From: Phytoseiulus persimilis | Lineage: Eukaryota; Arthropoda; Arachnida; Mesostigmata; Phytoseiidae | Reading direction: 5' to 3' | DNA: 64,000 nt | NCBI GenBank assembly: GCA_037576195.1 | Contig: CM075103.1 | Span: 25,814,723-25,878,722, forward strand | Shown: positions 55,627-64,000 of the stretch, in pieces | Numbering within the stretch: position 1 is the first letter of the stretch | How the letters are laid out: every line of letters begins with the position of its first letter | Notes under the pieces: generated by a model | What the model was told of the DNA's origin: nothing | The model's input: the letters and a program-made list of their open reading frames with translations, nothing else | The model's database searches: none | Position numbers and translations under genes: made by a program

Positions 55627-56694
55627 TCGAAGCTCAGGTTTCCTCGCTCCTCGAATCAGCGGGACAATTGTCTCACCGTGGCGTCGTCACTCTCAACTCT
55701 GATGATGGTCTCAGAAGTGGGGGACAGCATCAGTGTGCCGTTACCATTCTTTGTACGTATCACCAACGAAGAGAACTCTGTGCCGCGGTCGGCCGTTCTG
55801 GCAACTGATGGCTAGAATCAGCCCGGTGATGATGTCAACCTCTGTCAAACGCTACCCGTTCCCTGAGCGTGGTTGAGCGCGTCCGACCCCCACCTCATTC
55901 GATCGGGCTCTTCTCTGACGTCCAAGATGAGGACGAAGCTCCATCATTTTCCGAGACTTTCATCGAGGAGAATCCTGGCGAATATTGGCACTACGAATGA
56001 TTCCGGGAGACGACAGGGATACTTGGAGACAGGAGACTCATCAGCAAACAAAGTGAAACTTTTCGAGACTTCTGATCTCGTTTCCTCGGCTTCTCAACTC
56101 GAGTTCGATCATACATTGATGGACTGCTGAACCGAGTTAAGGTTGCTGGTTTTGCTGTCCGAGAATTCCCCTCGCGCAAGGATAACTCCCGACCATGGAT
56201 GACTGAAGCATGGCTGAGTCATTAGTGAGAGGACATTTTCACCTGCCCATTGGGGCGTCGCGCGCGCCCCCGGTAGCGTTCCCAGGTGGTATTCGATGGC
56301 TCCTCGAAGGAACTCTTTGCTTCCTTAAGAATAGTCGCTGCTCACCCGGCTCCACCGCCGGCTCACACAGGAATCCAGTTCTTCTATTTCGCTCCCTCGA
56401 AGCTGTTCCTCAGTGTGCAGCAGGTCGAGCTCCAGCTGAGCGCCGGATTTCACACTTTGCTTTCCCGCTCAATGCTTTTGATGCCGGAAACATGTGAACT
56501 CGACTCTCATTCTCACACCCTTCTCCCCGTCCACAGCTGCAAAGCCTGACGGACCAGAAGAGCATAGAAATGATTTTCAGTGTCACCCCTCTTTTGTGAA
56601 TGGATCCTGTACGCTCCTCTTCCTCTCTAATGAACTGAGCGAAGATGTTCCCGGGAGCGGAGGGTCATCTGTAATACCCGCGTAGTGATTAATG
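55627..56694. other. Spacer with no recognised gene
   Basis: Short open frames only, between the repeats and the transposon. Confidence 0.4.
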
Positions 56695-56702
56695 GTTCAT
56701 AT

Positions 56703-56916
56703 CAGTGGTTCTCAAACTCCGCTGAACCATCGACCCCCTGGGCGACTTCGTTGAAGCTTATGGACTGCCGACCCCCAAGGGATCGACCGTCGACCCTTGA
56801 TCCACCTACGTGGACGCCAAGAAGTATGGTCAAATCCACCCCGGCATCACCTCTGTAGACCGGAGATCGGCCATCGACTCCCTGGGGGTCGATATCGACC
56901 ACTTTGAGAACCACTG
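56703..56916 (+). mobile_element. Miniature hAT-type transposon (MITE)
   Basis: A 214-base non-autonomous element. Its left end CAGTGGTTCTCAAA (56703-56716) is the exact inverted complement of the right end TTTGAGAACCACTG (56903-56916). The inverted repeat extends inward with interruptions to about 37 bases, as ATCGACCCCC on the left and GGGGGTCGAT on the right. The flanking 8 bases are GTTCATAT (56695-56702) and GTTTATAT (56917-56924), a 7-of-8 match. Terminal sequence of the CAGTGGTTCTCAA type and an 8-base target duplication are hallmarks of hAT elements such as the Charlie group. There is no transposase frame, so it depends on a related autonomous element. Confidence 0.88.
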
Positions 56917-56924
56917 GTTTATAT

Positions 56925-57999
56925 GCTCCACGATTCATGCGACGTCAAAATACGGGGTTTCATTCGCTTCATGCAAGTCGGACATCGTTCCTCGATTTCG
57001 ACCTCAACGTTTCTCACGGACGAACCAGTCTCTATTCCGGCAACGGGAAACGAGAAGGCGGAACCGAATCAACCTCTACCGTGTACATCCGTTTCCCGTG
57101 TTTGGAGTCCGGTCACAGCCGTCATTCGCACACGATCGGATAACACATGCGCTCGCGACAACTGCCGGAAGATGACGTCAGGAAAAGGTTAAGAAGGCTT
57201 CCTGGAGTGAGGACGATATTCAGCCTCCATGTCGTCCGTAGCTTGACTCGCGCAGCTACTAATTTTATCGAGGCAGGACCGTAGGCCCGTGGCCTCTACA
57301 GGCCGTTGTACTTCATGAGAGCCCTCATAAGCGGTTTGGCCTTTCCGCGTCTTACCGGCCCTGGCCCACTCCACGCCCTCAAGTACGTTCGGTGCCGTGG
57401 ACGGGGGGATAATTGTGACACGCAAGGAGGGTAAGAGCGACTCGGGAGCAACTAGACGGTATAGCCAGAAAAACATTGGGTACGTTCCTTGACAACAGTG
57501 ATATGTTTGAAGAGAGTGATGGCACCGGGCCATCTCACCCACCTCAGGAAAATAAGCAGCAGGAGTAAAGACATCTTTTAATCGAATAGCGGAGATTTAT
57601 TCATGAGAGCTGCATATAGATTGATTGCTCTCGCGGAAACTCAGTATAACAGTCGATTCAGAGTATCCTGATATAACACTGGGCTCGTTACAATGCGGAT
57701 TACGAGTCCACTCCGTAGTATAATTGATGAGTTGACCCGTATTCAGGCGAATAAAAATTGTACGATACATTCAGTTCTTCTGTGACAGCGCAGGGAGGAG
57801 AGTAAACGGTGGAGGTCAGTTCACGACACCGGCTTGGCTCAAGCGGGTGATGTGAAGTGACTGCTCCCGCTTCCCAACTACCTCATGTATACTGCGTACT
57901 GTCACGATTCCGTCTTTGTCAGACTGTCGTCAAATCAAGTTCGTTCCGGTCGGTTTAGATATGCGCAACATTTGCGAAGAGCGATGTTATCAATTCCGC
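56925..57999. other. Spacer; 3-prime side of the dsRNA-binding gene
   Basis: No gene recognised. A minus-strand AATAAA lies at 57596-57601, about 400 bases after the stop of the gene that ends at 58000, and may be its polyadenylation signal. Confidence 0.4.
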
Positions 58000-58915
58000 C
58001 TAGTGGCTTCGCAGCTTCTGGCGGAGGCTGTGTACAACCGCTTGAGCAGCGTCTAATCTTGCTTCGTGGGGTGTCTTGCCGTAGCCGGTGATCACCGTAC
58101 CGGCGAGCTCACAAATCCAAACTGATCGACCTTCGATATCGCTCTCGGCGCGGGAAACGAGATCGACATCCAACGTTCGCGCCAAATTACTCAAGAACGT
58201 CTCGACATCGGCCACGGACCCGGAGTCAAACGGGGCGGCCTCAGTTTTGATCGCCAGCCGATTGAGAGCATTCTCGAGCTCAGCGTGCTCATGGGACACG
58301 ATGCGAGAGGATCCGCCGAGGGGATCGTCTGGAAGAAAAGTTGTTCCGAATCAGATACAAAACTCCGATAGCGACCAACAGTCTCCTGTGTCCCTGACGA
58401 ACTCCAGAGGGGCTGATCTTGGCTCCGACTTATCTCTCTCTGAGTCACTTCGGATCGATATTTTACAGTCGAGGTACTGCTCAACGGTGGATAGGAAGAA
58501 GTTCATCGTTGAGATCTCACCTGACTGATTCTCTCGCTTGAGCTCAGCTAGTATGCCGGCAGCGGCTGCTTTCTTCGCCAGTTTCTTGCTCGATGCGCTG
58601 GCTGAGAAGGACAATCCCTTGAGGGTACAATCGCAGAAAAAAGTGGGGAGGTGGGGGGGTCCGGTTCTTGGCCCATCCTTGTATTCCGGCGGAGGCAATT
58701 TGCGGCTTACACAGAATTCCTGGAAATATTGTTGGGATCCGGAAACTAGCATCGGGCAAAAGATTCATATGCCCATAGAACGCAGCTGAGGAGCATTTTC
58801 AATTTTCAATCCGACTCCGTGACCCACCTGGAGCTCTCCGATGGGGTTGCTGGATATTCCTTCGAGCAACCCGATCTCGGATGCCTCTTCCAGAGCGACG
58901 GTCGATGCGTTCCCA
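58000..58915 (-). CDS. TARBP2: TARBP2/loquacious-type dsRNA-binding protein, C-terminal exons
   Basis: Partner protein of Dicer that helps load small RNAs into Argonaute. Three minus-strand exons join in phase: 58828-58915, 58521-58719 and 58000-58328. The first ends with EGISSNPIGELQ, the NPxGxLQ linker that precedes the second double-stranded-RNA-binding domain in this family. The second exon is that domain: EFCVSRKLPPPEYK, GPPHLPTFFCDCTLKG, SASSKKLAKKAAAAGILAEL, with the RNA-contacting KKxAKxxAA helix. The third holds a divergent third domain (VDLVSRAESDIEGRSVWICE, YGKTPHEARLDAAQAVVHSL) of the kind that binds Dicer, then TAG. The upstream exon or exons with the start and the first domain were not found before 58915 (the exon begins in phase 2 after TATTGCAG). 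Family is firm; TARBP2, PRKRA and loquacious cannot be told apart here. Confidence 0.83.
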
Positions 58916-61316
58916 CTGCAATAGGGAAAGAGAGTTCAATGAGGGGGGGGGGGGCGGTACTCTCTGGAGTGATTCTGTTTCAATCAGCTCAGTTTCGATT
59001 CCTGTGCAGACAGAATTCATCAGCAGTGACCTCCAAGAAGAGGAGGCTCGGAGCGATTCCAAAATGTTTGAAGCCTACAGTTCCTACTCTCACGCAGAGA
59101 TTTCCTCGGTTCCGCCGTATTCACACCATAACTCCGCGACGGCGGAAGCTGGAATCTTCAACTTCTTTCGTGAAGCGAGACATTGGAGCGCTGACATGGA
59201 GGATCGATGGAATTTTGATCGCGAGAAATGCATCCATAACTTTCGAGATCGGAATTGTGTCATTGGACACAACGACCTGGGAGCAGAAGCCGCAACTCGA
59301 GGCGCGGGCCACGCCGACATCGTTGCCCGACTGCCCTTGGGTTCGGTGCTCGATTTCGATTGCATCCATAACATGGAATATATTCAACCAGCTCTCTGTC
59401 TGGCGCCCTTCAAGTTTAATACACCGCGGCAACCAGTACTGTATTCGCTCTCCTCCTCCTCCTCGATCCGACTACAGCCGCCATCTTGTCGAATAATCAT
59501 TCCACGTAGACCCAACCGGAGACCAAAGTACCGTCTTCCATCATCAGATATGGCCCGCTTTAGATTCACGATTTACTTGCGTCCATCTGACAATGGTACT
59601 CACGGGGTGGCGAGTTCGTTGATGCGGACGATCTCGAAAGCACGGATGCTCCGCGCAATCATCAGATGCGTCCCCGATACGAATTTCTCTCATTTTCGAT
59701 CAGTGTGATGAATACTGGGATTTGGTAATCTACGCAATAGGATTCATTATCACCTCACTCCATGAATACAACCGAAAAGCGCATGTTTGGGGAACTGCGA
59801 CATTTGTCGAGGCCCTCTTTGTGTGAACTGTGAATCGTACAAGGAGGCCTGCTCTATCGTCGAATAGCTTCTCCGATATCAGGGTCATCAACCCGCGTTG
59901 AAGAGCGGATCAATGACATATCATGGTCCTACTGTTCACAGATCACATCGCTCAGATTGGTGGCTGGGGGAGTATCTCGTGTTTCGAGGAAGCGAGGCAC
60001 GATATTTGGCTTTGGTGGAGAACGCCCGATTAGTCTCGCCTCTACCAGTGTCCAACGAGTCCGATAATGGATGGAGAGGAGTGGAGCGAATTCTTGAGCT
60101 CGATGAAATAAATCGAAAATCATTGGGAAAGGCGACTATTCCCGTTCCATACCTCGGGAAATTCGTTGAAAAAATTGTTCTCCGAACTCCTGAGGCCGCG
60201 CTTCCCCTTCTACTTGCGGATAGTGGCGCTAAGAAATTCACTGACAGGATGAATGCTCACCTAAGCACCTCCCAGGCGTCTGGATCTGACTCATGTTTGA
60301 TGTCCTTCATAACGGTTGCCATCTTCACCGACTTCTTCTGGACTCCTGCACGCCGTGGAATGGAATATGCCTGGACGGGCGGGCGCAGCTATTTATAGAG
60401 GAGTGCCGTTGGCGGCTCTTAGCGTTTTACCATTGGTTCGGAGATGGAATACGCACTTACGAACCCTCTCCGCAGGCCCTCGATGGCTGTCGGGCTCGCA
60501 ACAGTGTGTGTGCTCCGCAAGTAATACGACTCGATAATCATCGCGGCCGAACGTTTTCCAGACGATGCAGTCTCTTTTTGTTAGATAGATAGAATCATAG
60601 AACGAAATCAACTCAGACCGCGCTGATCGAGTCAGTTCAGATGGGATCATCCACGAATTTCCCTCTTTTTTTTAGACCGCCAAGTAATGTCACATGGAAC
60701 GAAACGTACGTTGTGTTACAGAAAAAGCGCCAGATCTCATCACCGCTGTTGGAGCGGTGAGTCATCACGGCACAGCTCGCCCAGAAAGAGACCACTCAAG
60801 CGACGTCGATATGGTGTCCATGCTATCATGCTCATGGAGGTTGTTCTTCACTTGGGTTCTCCAATCAGGTTGTTGGAAGAGCAGTTCCCAATGATCCAAC
60901 GAAATACAGTGCAGCGTTTGCTCTACCATCCACCGATTCTCCGCCTGATGCCAAATGATGTGTCAACCTAGAATCTAACAATGGGTCGTAGACGAGTCGA
61001 AGCGCATCGAAGAAGCGGGTGACGACTGGAGCCCACTTTCATTGGTGATCGCCCGAAAGCTGTCCACATCTTATTGACCCCTCATGAAAAGTATTGACAT
61101 CGCTGTCTCTCAATGTGGTTCGATATCTTCTATGAATAGTTTCAACCGCGAGCGGAAATTGTGGAGCACAATTCAAAGACCTTAGACTTCGGTAGATGAA
61201 ATCATGAATTATCAAACATATTTATTAGCTGAGCGTTATTGAATCTGAAGAAATGAGGATGGATGTACATCAGGACACGGACTGAGTTTACGTCATCAGA
61301 AAACCATGAGGAAAGT
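58916..61316. other. Region expected to hold 5-prime exons of the dsRNA-binding gene
   Basis: A run of 12 G lies at about 58941-58952. From 58881 to 59708 two plus frames and parts of two minus frames are open at once, so open-frame length is not informative. A plus frame at 59898-60398 contains a helical-looking stretch (ILELDEINRKSLGKATIPVP) but no family is recognised. The first dsRNA-binding domain was searched for by eye and not found. Confidence 0.35.
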
Positions 61317-61390
61317 CTACGAGAGCCTACGACACCGTTTCGAGGGCTTACGAGACCATCTTCGAGAGTCCACAAGACCGTTTACGATGG
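61317..61390 (+). repeat. 22-base imperfect tandem repeat
   Basis: Three to four copies of a unit like TTCGAGAGCCTACGAGACCG in sequence (CTACGAGAGCCTACGACACC, TTCGAGGGCTTACGAGACCA, TTCGAGAGTCCACAAGACCG), with a period of about 22 bases. No protein reading is suggested. Confidence 0.55.
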
Positions 61391-61496
61391 AGTATAGATG
61401 AAAACTCTGATGATCTTATACATCGCAAGAAAGCATCGATAGCCACAGAACAATAATGTCGCGATTGATTGAATAACTCATGGGAGCTCCACCTGA

Positions 61497-61575
61497 ATCT
61501 GCACCCAAAGTTCCTGCGCCAAGACGTCCTGCGCCAAAATGTCCTGCGCCGAAATGTTCGCGCCAAAATGTCCGG
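61497..61575 (+). repeat. 15-base tandem repeat
   Basis: About five copies of CCTGCGCCAARAYGT: CCTGCGCCAAGACGT, CCTGCGCCAAAATGT, CCTGCGCCGAAATGT and a 14-base copy TCGCGCCAAAATGT, with a weaker copy before. Because 15 is a multiple of three, one minus frame reads as a pentapeptide repeat (HFGAGHFGAGRLGAG) and one plus frame as PAPKC repeats, but nothing else supports coding. Confidence 0.7.
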
Positions 61576-61664
61576 GTACGGGCGGAGGCTATGAAGTGGA
61601 GAACAAAATTCTCAATTTTTGTTCTCAATACGGTTTTGAAGCTCAGTACCCCAGGTACGTGTTT

Positions 61665-61684
61665 GAACATGTTCGAACATGTTT
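61665..61684. promoter_or_regulatory. Perfect palindromic p53-type response element
   Basis: Two abutting decamers, GAACATGTTC and GAACATGTTT, each match RRRCWWGYYY with no spacer, the full p53-family consensus. The central 18 bases are a perfect palindrome. No gene start is recognised close by, so function is unproven; steroid-receptor half-sites can look similar. Confidence 0.4.
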
Positions 61685-62900
61685 GATTCCGCGCTGGCGC
61701 GTCCGATGGCAGAGATAGCGCACTTCCACCAAACAGCCACAGCTTCTTTCCAGACATTGCGATTTCGCTGAATTTTCACCAAGGCACAGGCCCACTCTTT
61801 CGACGAAATTGGCCGCCTTTCCACAGCTGAAAGAAAGAGGGCCATGATATATACTAATTTTTGGAGTGTTCCGCTGAGCTCCCATTATGTTGATCGGACG
61901 ATACTTCAAGTACTCCGCGAGGAATCCTGCTGTTTTTTTCTGTTTTTCTGCGTACGCGAGAACAGGGTTATGAACGCTCTCCAGCATCCGACATCTGCTT
62001 CTCCAGTACGCTCCTATATCCGTGGAATCGAGTTCCCCAGTGGCCGGGGATGGGATCGTCTCGGGCTAGGCCAGCGTTATCAGAGTCGGCGTAACTATGG
62101 AGTGTTTCGGCGTTTTCCACATCTCTGAGAACTATGTTCACAAAATTCAGCACGGGCCTAAAGGCATGTAACCACTTCAGACTATCAAACAAGCTGAAAA
62201 GGTTTATCAGCCGTTGACGACTCGACCTCCTCACAACCAATCTATCGGAGAAGAGAGAGAGAGAGAGGTCTTCGCGTGTTTCGCTCCATCCGCATTGATC
62301 TGATAACGTTTCTTTACTCTAGGTCTTCCTCCTCATGCAATCTTCGGACGTCTCCCCTCCAGTTGTTCAGGTTGCATCCCGATTTCGCCTGAAAAAATCG
62401 AGCCGCAGAGAAGGTCTTTCCGCCTGAATTGCCGAAGACCATGTCCGTTAGAGATATCCGAGATGTCCGCGTCAACGGGAGTAACGAAGCCAGATGGATT
62501 CGTTCCCGATTGCCGTCGATGAACCAGAACTCTCCGAAAGACTAGAATACTCCAGAACTGATAGCGAACAGTTTTGCCCTAGAATACTTTCTGGTCGTTA
62601 TCGAACGGAGAGCAAGTTTGAATCGTAAAGTTTATCCTCCTTCCGTTCTCTCACAGACTCCTATCAGCATGAAACTGCAAGGAAGATTCCGCGCTCCGTG
62701 CCAGAAGAGCTCCTGGCAACGATTTTCTTTCCTCCGGGTTCCGCGTTCTCGGAGTTTGGGTACGCCAGTGCCGCAACTTTCACGACGACCTCTCATCTCA
62801 ACTCGTAGGGATTGAACTGCGCCAACGGTCTGGGAACACGGAGGTCGACGATTTACCTCCAGGTTTTTCCTTTGGTTTCATAGTGCAACGCTTTCGAAGC
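61685..62900. other. Spacer with a GA microsatellite
   Basis: A (GA)n run lies at about 62249-62268. The last 200 bases are the presumed promoter of GGACT-like copy 3. No other gene is seen. Confidence 0.4.
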
Positions 62901-63704
62901 ATGCACAGAGTGTTTGTCTACGGAACCCTCAAAAGGGGCGAACCAAATGCGCATATTCTGAGTGATGCACGTCTCGGTCTCGTGAAATTCGTTTCAAGAG
63001 CGAAAACTGTCCGAAAGTTCCCGCTCGTTATCGCTTCGGAGTACAACGTACCTTACCTTCTCTTCAAACCGGGTCACGGAAATAGACTCGTTGGCGAAGT
63101 CTTCGAAGTTGAGAACCTCGCGTCACTCGATGACTTCGAAGGGTGCCCTGGGTGAGTACCGCCGACGGTATCGAGCTGATAGAGAGACGATGGCACCTTT
63201 TCGTGAAAGCCTCTTGGTCCTGGAATATTATCCTCATCGCTTTCGATACCGCACCGACTGGCGTGTGTGACGCACTTCTTCCCCATCTCGTTGACTGTCC
63301 AAATAAGGACTTCCAGATCTCTCCCCATCGATCCATTTGTCCCAAATCATGGGAAATCGAAATTCTTGGAGTCAGTGCGTTGTACACGCCGGCAGATGAG
63401 CAAGCGTGCGATACATTGAATGCGAGTACCATGTACATAGATTTGCCTTTGAATCAGACTCAAAACTCTGCTCATTCCATATCCCGTGGACCGCAGATAT
63501 TACTCTCGTTTGGAGGAGGAAGTCGAGATCGAGAACGGAGATCTGATTCGGGCTTGGCTCTACGTATTGGAGGATTTCAAACCTCAACTTCTTGAGAGGC
63601 CTCTGCTGACCGAATACTCTTCGAAGGACTTGAACGAGCTTGCCTTCAAACCAGAAGCTGTCGAGGACCCACAGCATCAAAACCAAGTCAAAGACCGCGT
63701 TTGA
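62901..63704 (+). CDS. GGACT: Gamma-glutamylaminecyclotransferase-like protein, copy 3
   Basis: Exons 62901-63151 and 63497-63704 give 152 residues. Motifs: MHRVFVYGTLKRGEPNAHIL, FPLVIASEYNVPYLLFKPGH, GEVFEVENLASLDDFEGCP and YYSRLEEEVEIENGDLIRAW. The intron is in the same place and phase 2 as in copies 1 and 2 but longer (345 bases). Two residues are missing between EVFEV and LDDFE, next to the family catalytic Glu, which is itself kept. The C-terminal block is also changed: SSKDLNELAFKPEAVED replaces the conserved GPHGL.Y segment. It is on the opposite strand and about 15 kb from the tandem pair. It is probably expressed but possibly altered in activity. Confidence 0.85.
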
Positions 63705-64000
63705 CTTTCGGGGATCAGGCAGGCATGTAGCTGTAGCAAGAAGTTCTGTCAATGAGATTCGGACTCGATGCTTGGCCTCAATAATAGTAGATATTGTAGG
63801 AGAGTCACGAAATGAACAGGAGTTATACCAGACTCTACACAGCAGCGCGACATCACAACCTACAGCCGAACAGATGCCGAAGATGAAGTAAGCGGCTGTT
63901 CAGCCGCTCAAAGAGACGCTCCCTGTCACAGCCAGCAGTGAGTCATCCTGGTTCAATTCATACCCTCCGAGTGGTCAACCCACGAATTTGCGTCGCGTTC
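63705..64000. other. Window end, no gene seen
   Basis: The 3-prime side of GGACT-like copy 3. No polyadenylation signal or further gene was recognised before the window ends. Confidence 0.4.

Noticed and set aside
60676..60955. Apparent two-exon plus-strand gene (PPSNVTWNETYVVLQKK then SPRKRPLKRRRYG)
   Set aside because: The implied intron would be only 19 bases, too short for splicing, and the frame otherwise stops at once.
62249..62268. (GA)n microsatellite
   Set aside because: Simple sequence of ordinary length; no further interest.
1..64000. Possibility of bacterial or viral contamination, CRISPR array, prophage or operon
   Set aside because: Spliced eukaryotic genes are distributed across the window, with no repeat-spacer array, integrase, capsid or polycistronic layout.

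Overview
The window is nuclear DNA of an arthropod, most likely a mite or tick. Most genes are split by short introns (about 95 to 350 bases, GT-AG boundaries), polyadenylation signals follow several stop codons, and one gene is a gustatory receptor ending in the arthropod TYxxxxxQF signature. Balanced base composition and compact genes would fit a mesostigmatid mite such as a phytoseiid; that narrower placement is inference. No bacterial operon, CRISPR array or prophage is visible.

Layout. 1-13 kb: sparse, with an intronless secreted trypsin-like protease (7520-9019) and a broken copy of it (11192-11908). 13.6-16.6 kb: exons of an unidentified coiled-coil gene on the minus strand. 21-26 kb: DUS4L (tRNA dihydrouridine synthase), then Treslin/TICRR (replication origin firing) on the minus strand. 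26-34 kb: weakly supported exons and a tandem tRNA-Glu/tRNA-Gln pair. 34-45.3 kb is dense: EIF2B3 (plus) converges on PRPF31 (minus), then a PR/SET zinc-finger gene (minus), RNA polymerase II subunit RPB11 (plus) and a small secreted thyroglobulin type-1 protein (plus). 45.9-53.7 kb: two tandem gamma-glutamylaminecyclotransferase (GGACT-like) genes, inturned (INTU, minus), ADAT2 (plus, head-to-head with INTU) and a gustatory receptor. 53.7-57 kb: repeat-rich, with a 17-base periodic repeat, a 45-base repeat and a hAT-type miniature transposon. 58-58.9 kb: a double-stranded-RNA-binding protein of the TARBP2/loquacious type (minus). 62.9-63.7 kb: a third GGACT-like gene, plus strand.

The genes are mainly unrelated housekeeping functions (tRNA modification, translation initiation, splicing, transcription, replication, small-RNA loading, planar polarity) mixed with lineage-type genes (protease, GGACT-like family, gustatory receptor). 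I see no multi-gene operon-like system. The most unusual signals are an Asn in place of the oxyanion-hole Gly in the protease and its relic, recurrent one-base reading-frame slips at short homopolymers in otherwise conserved exons and tRNAs, the GGACT-like triplication, the hAT miniature element with intact target-site duplication, and several short periodic repeats.
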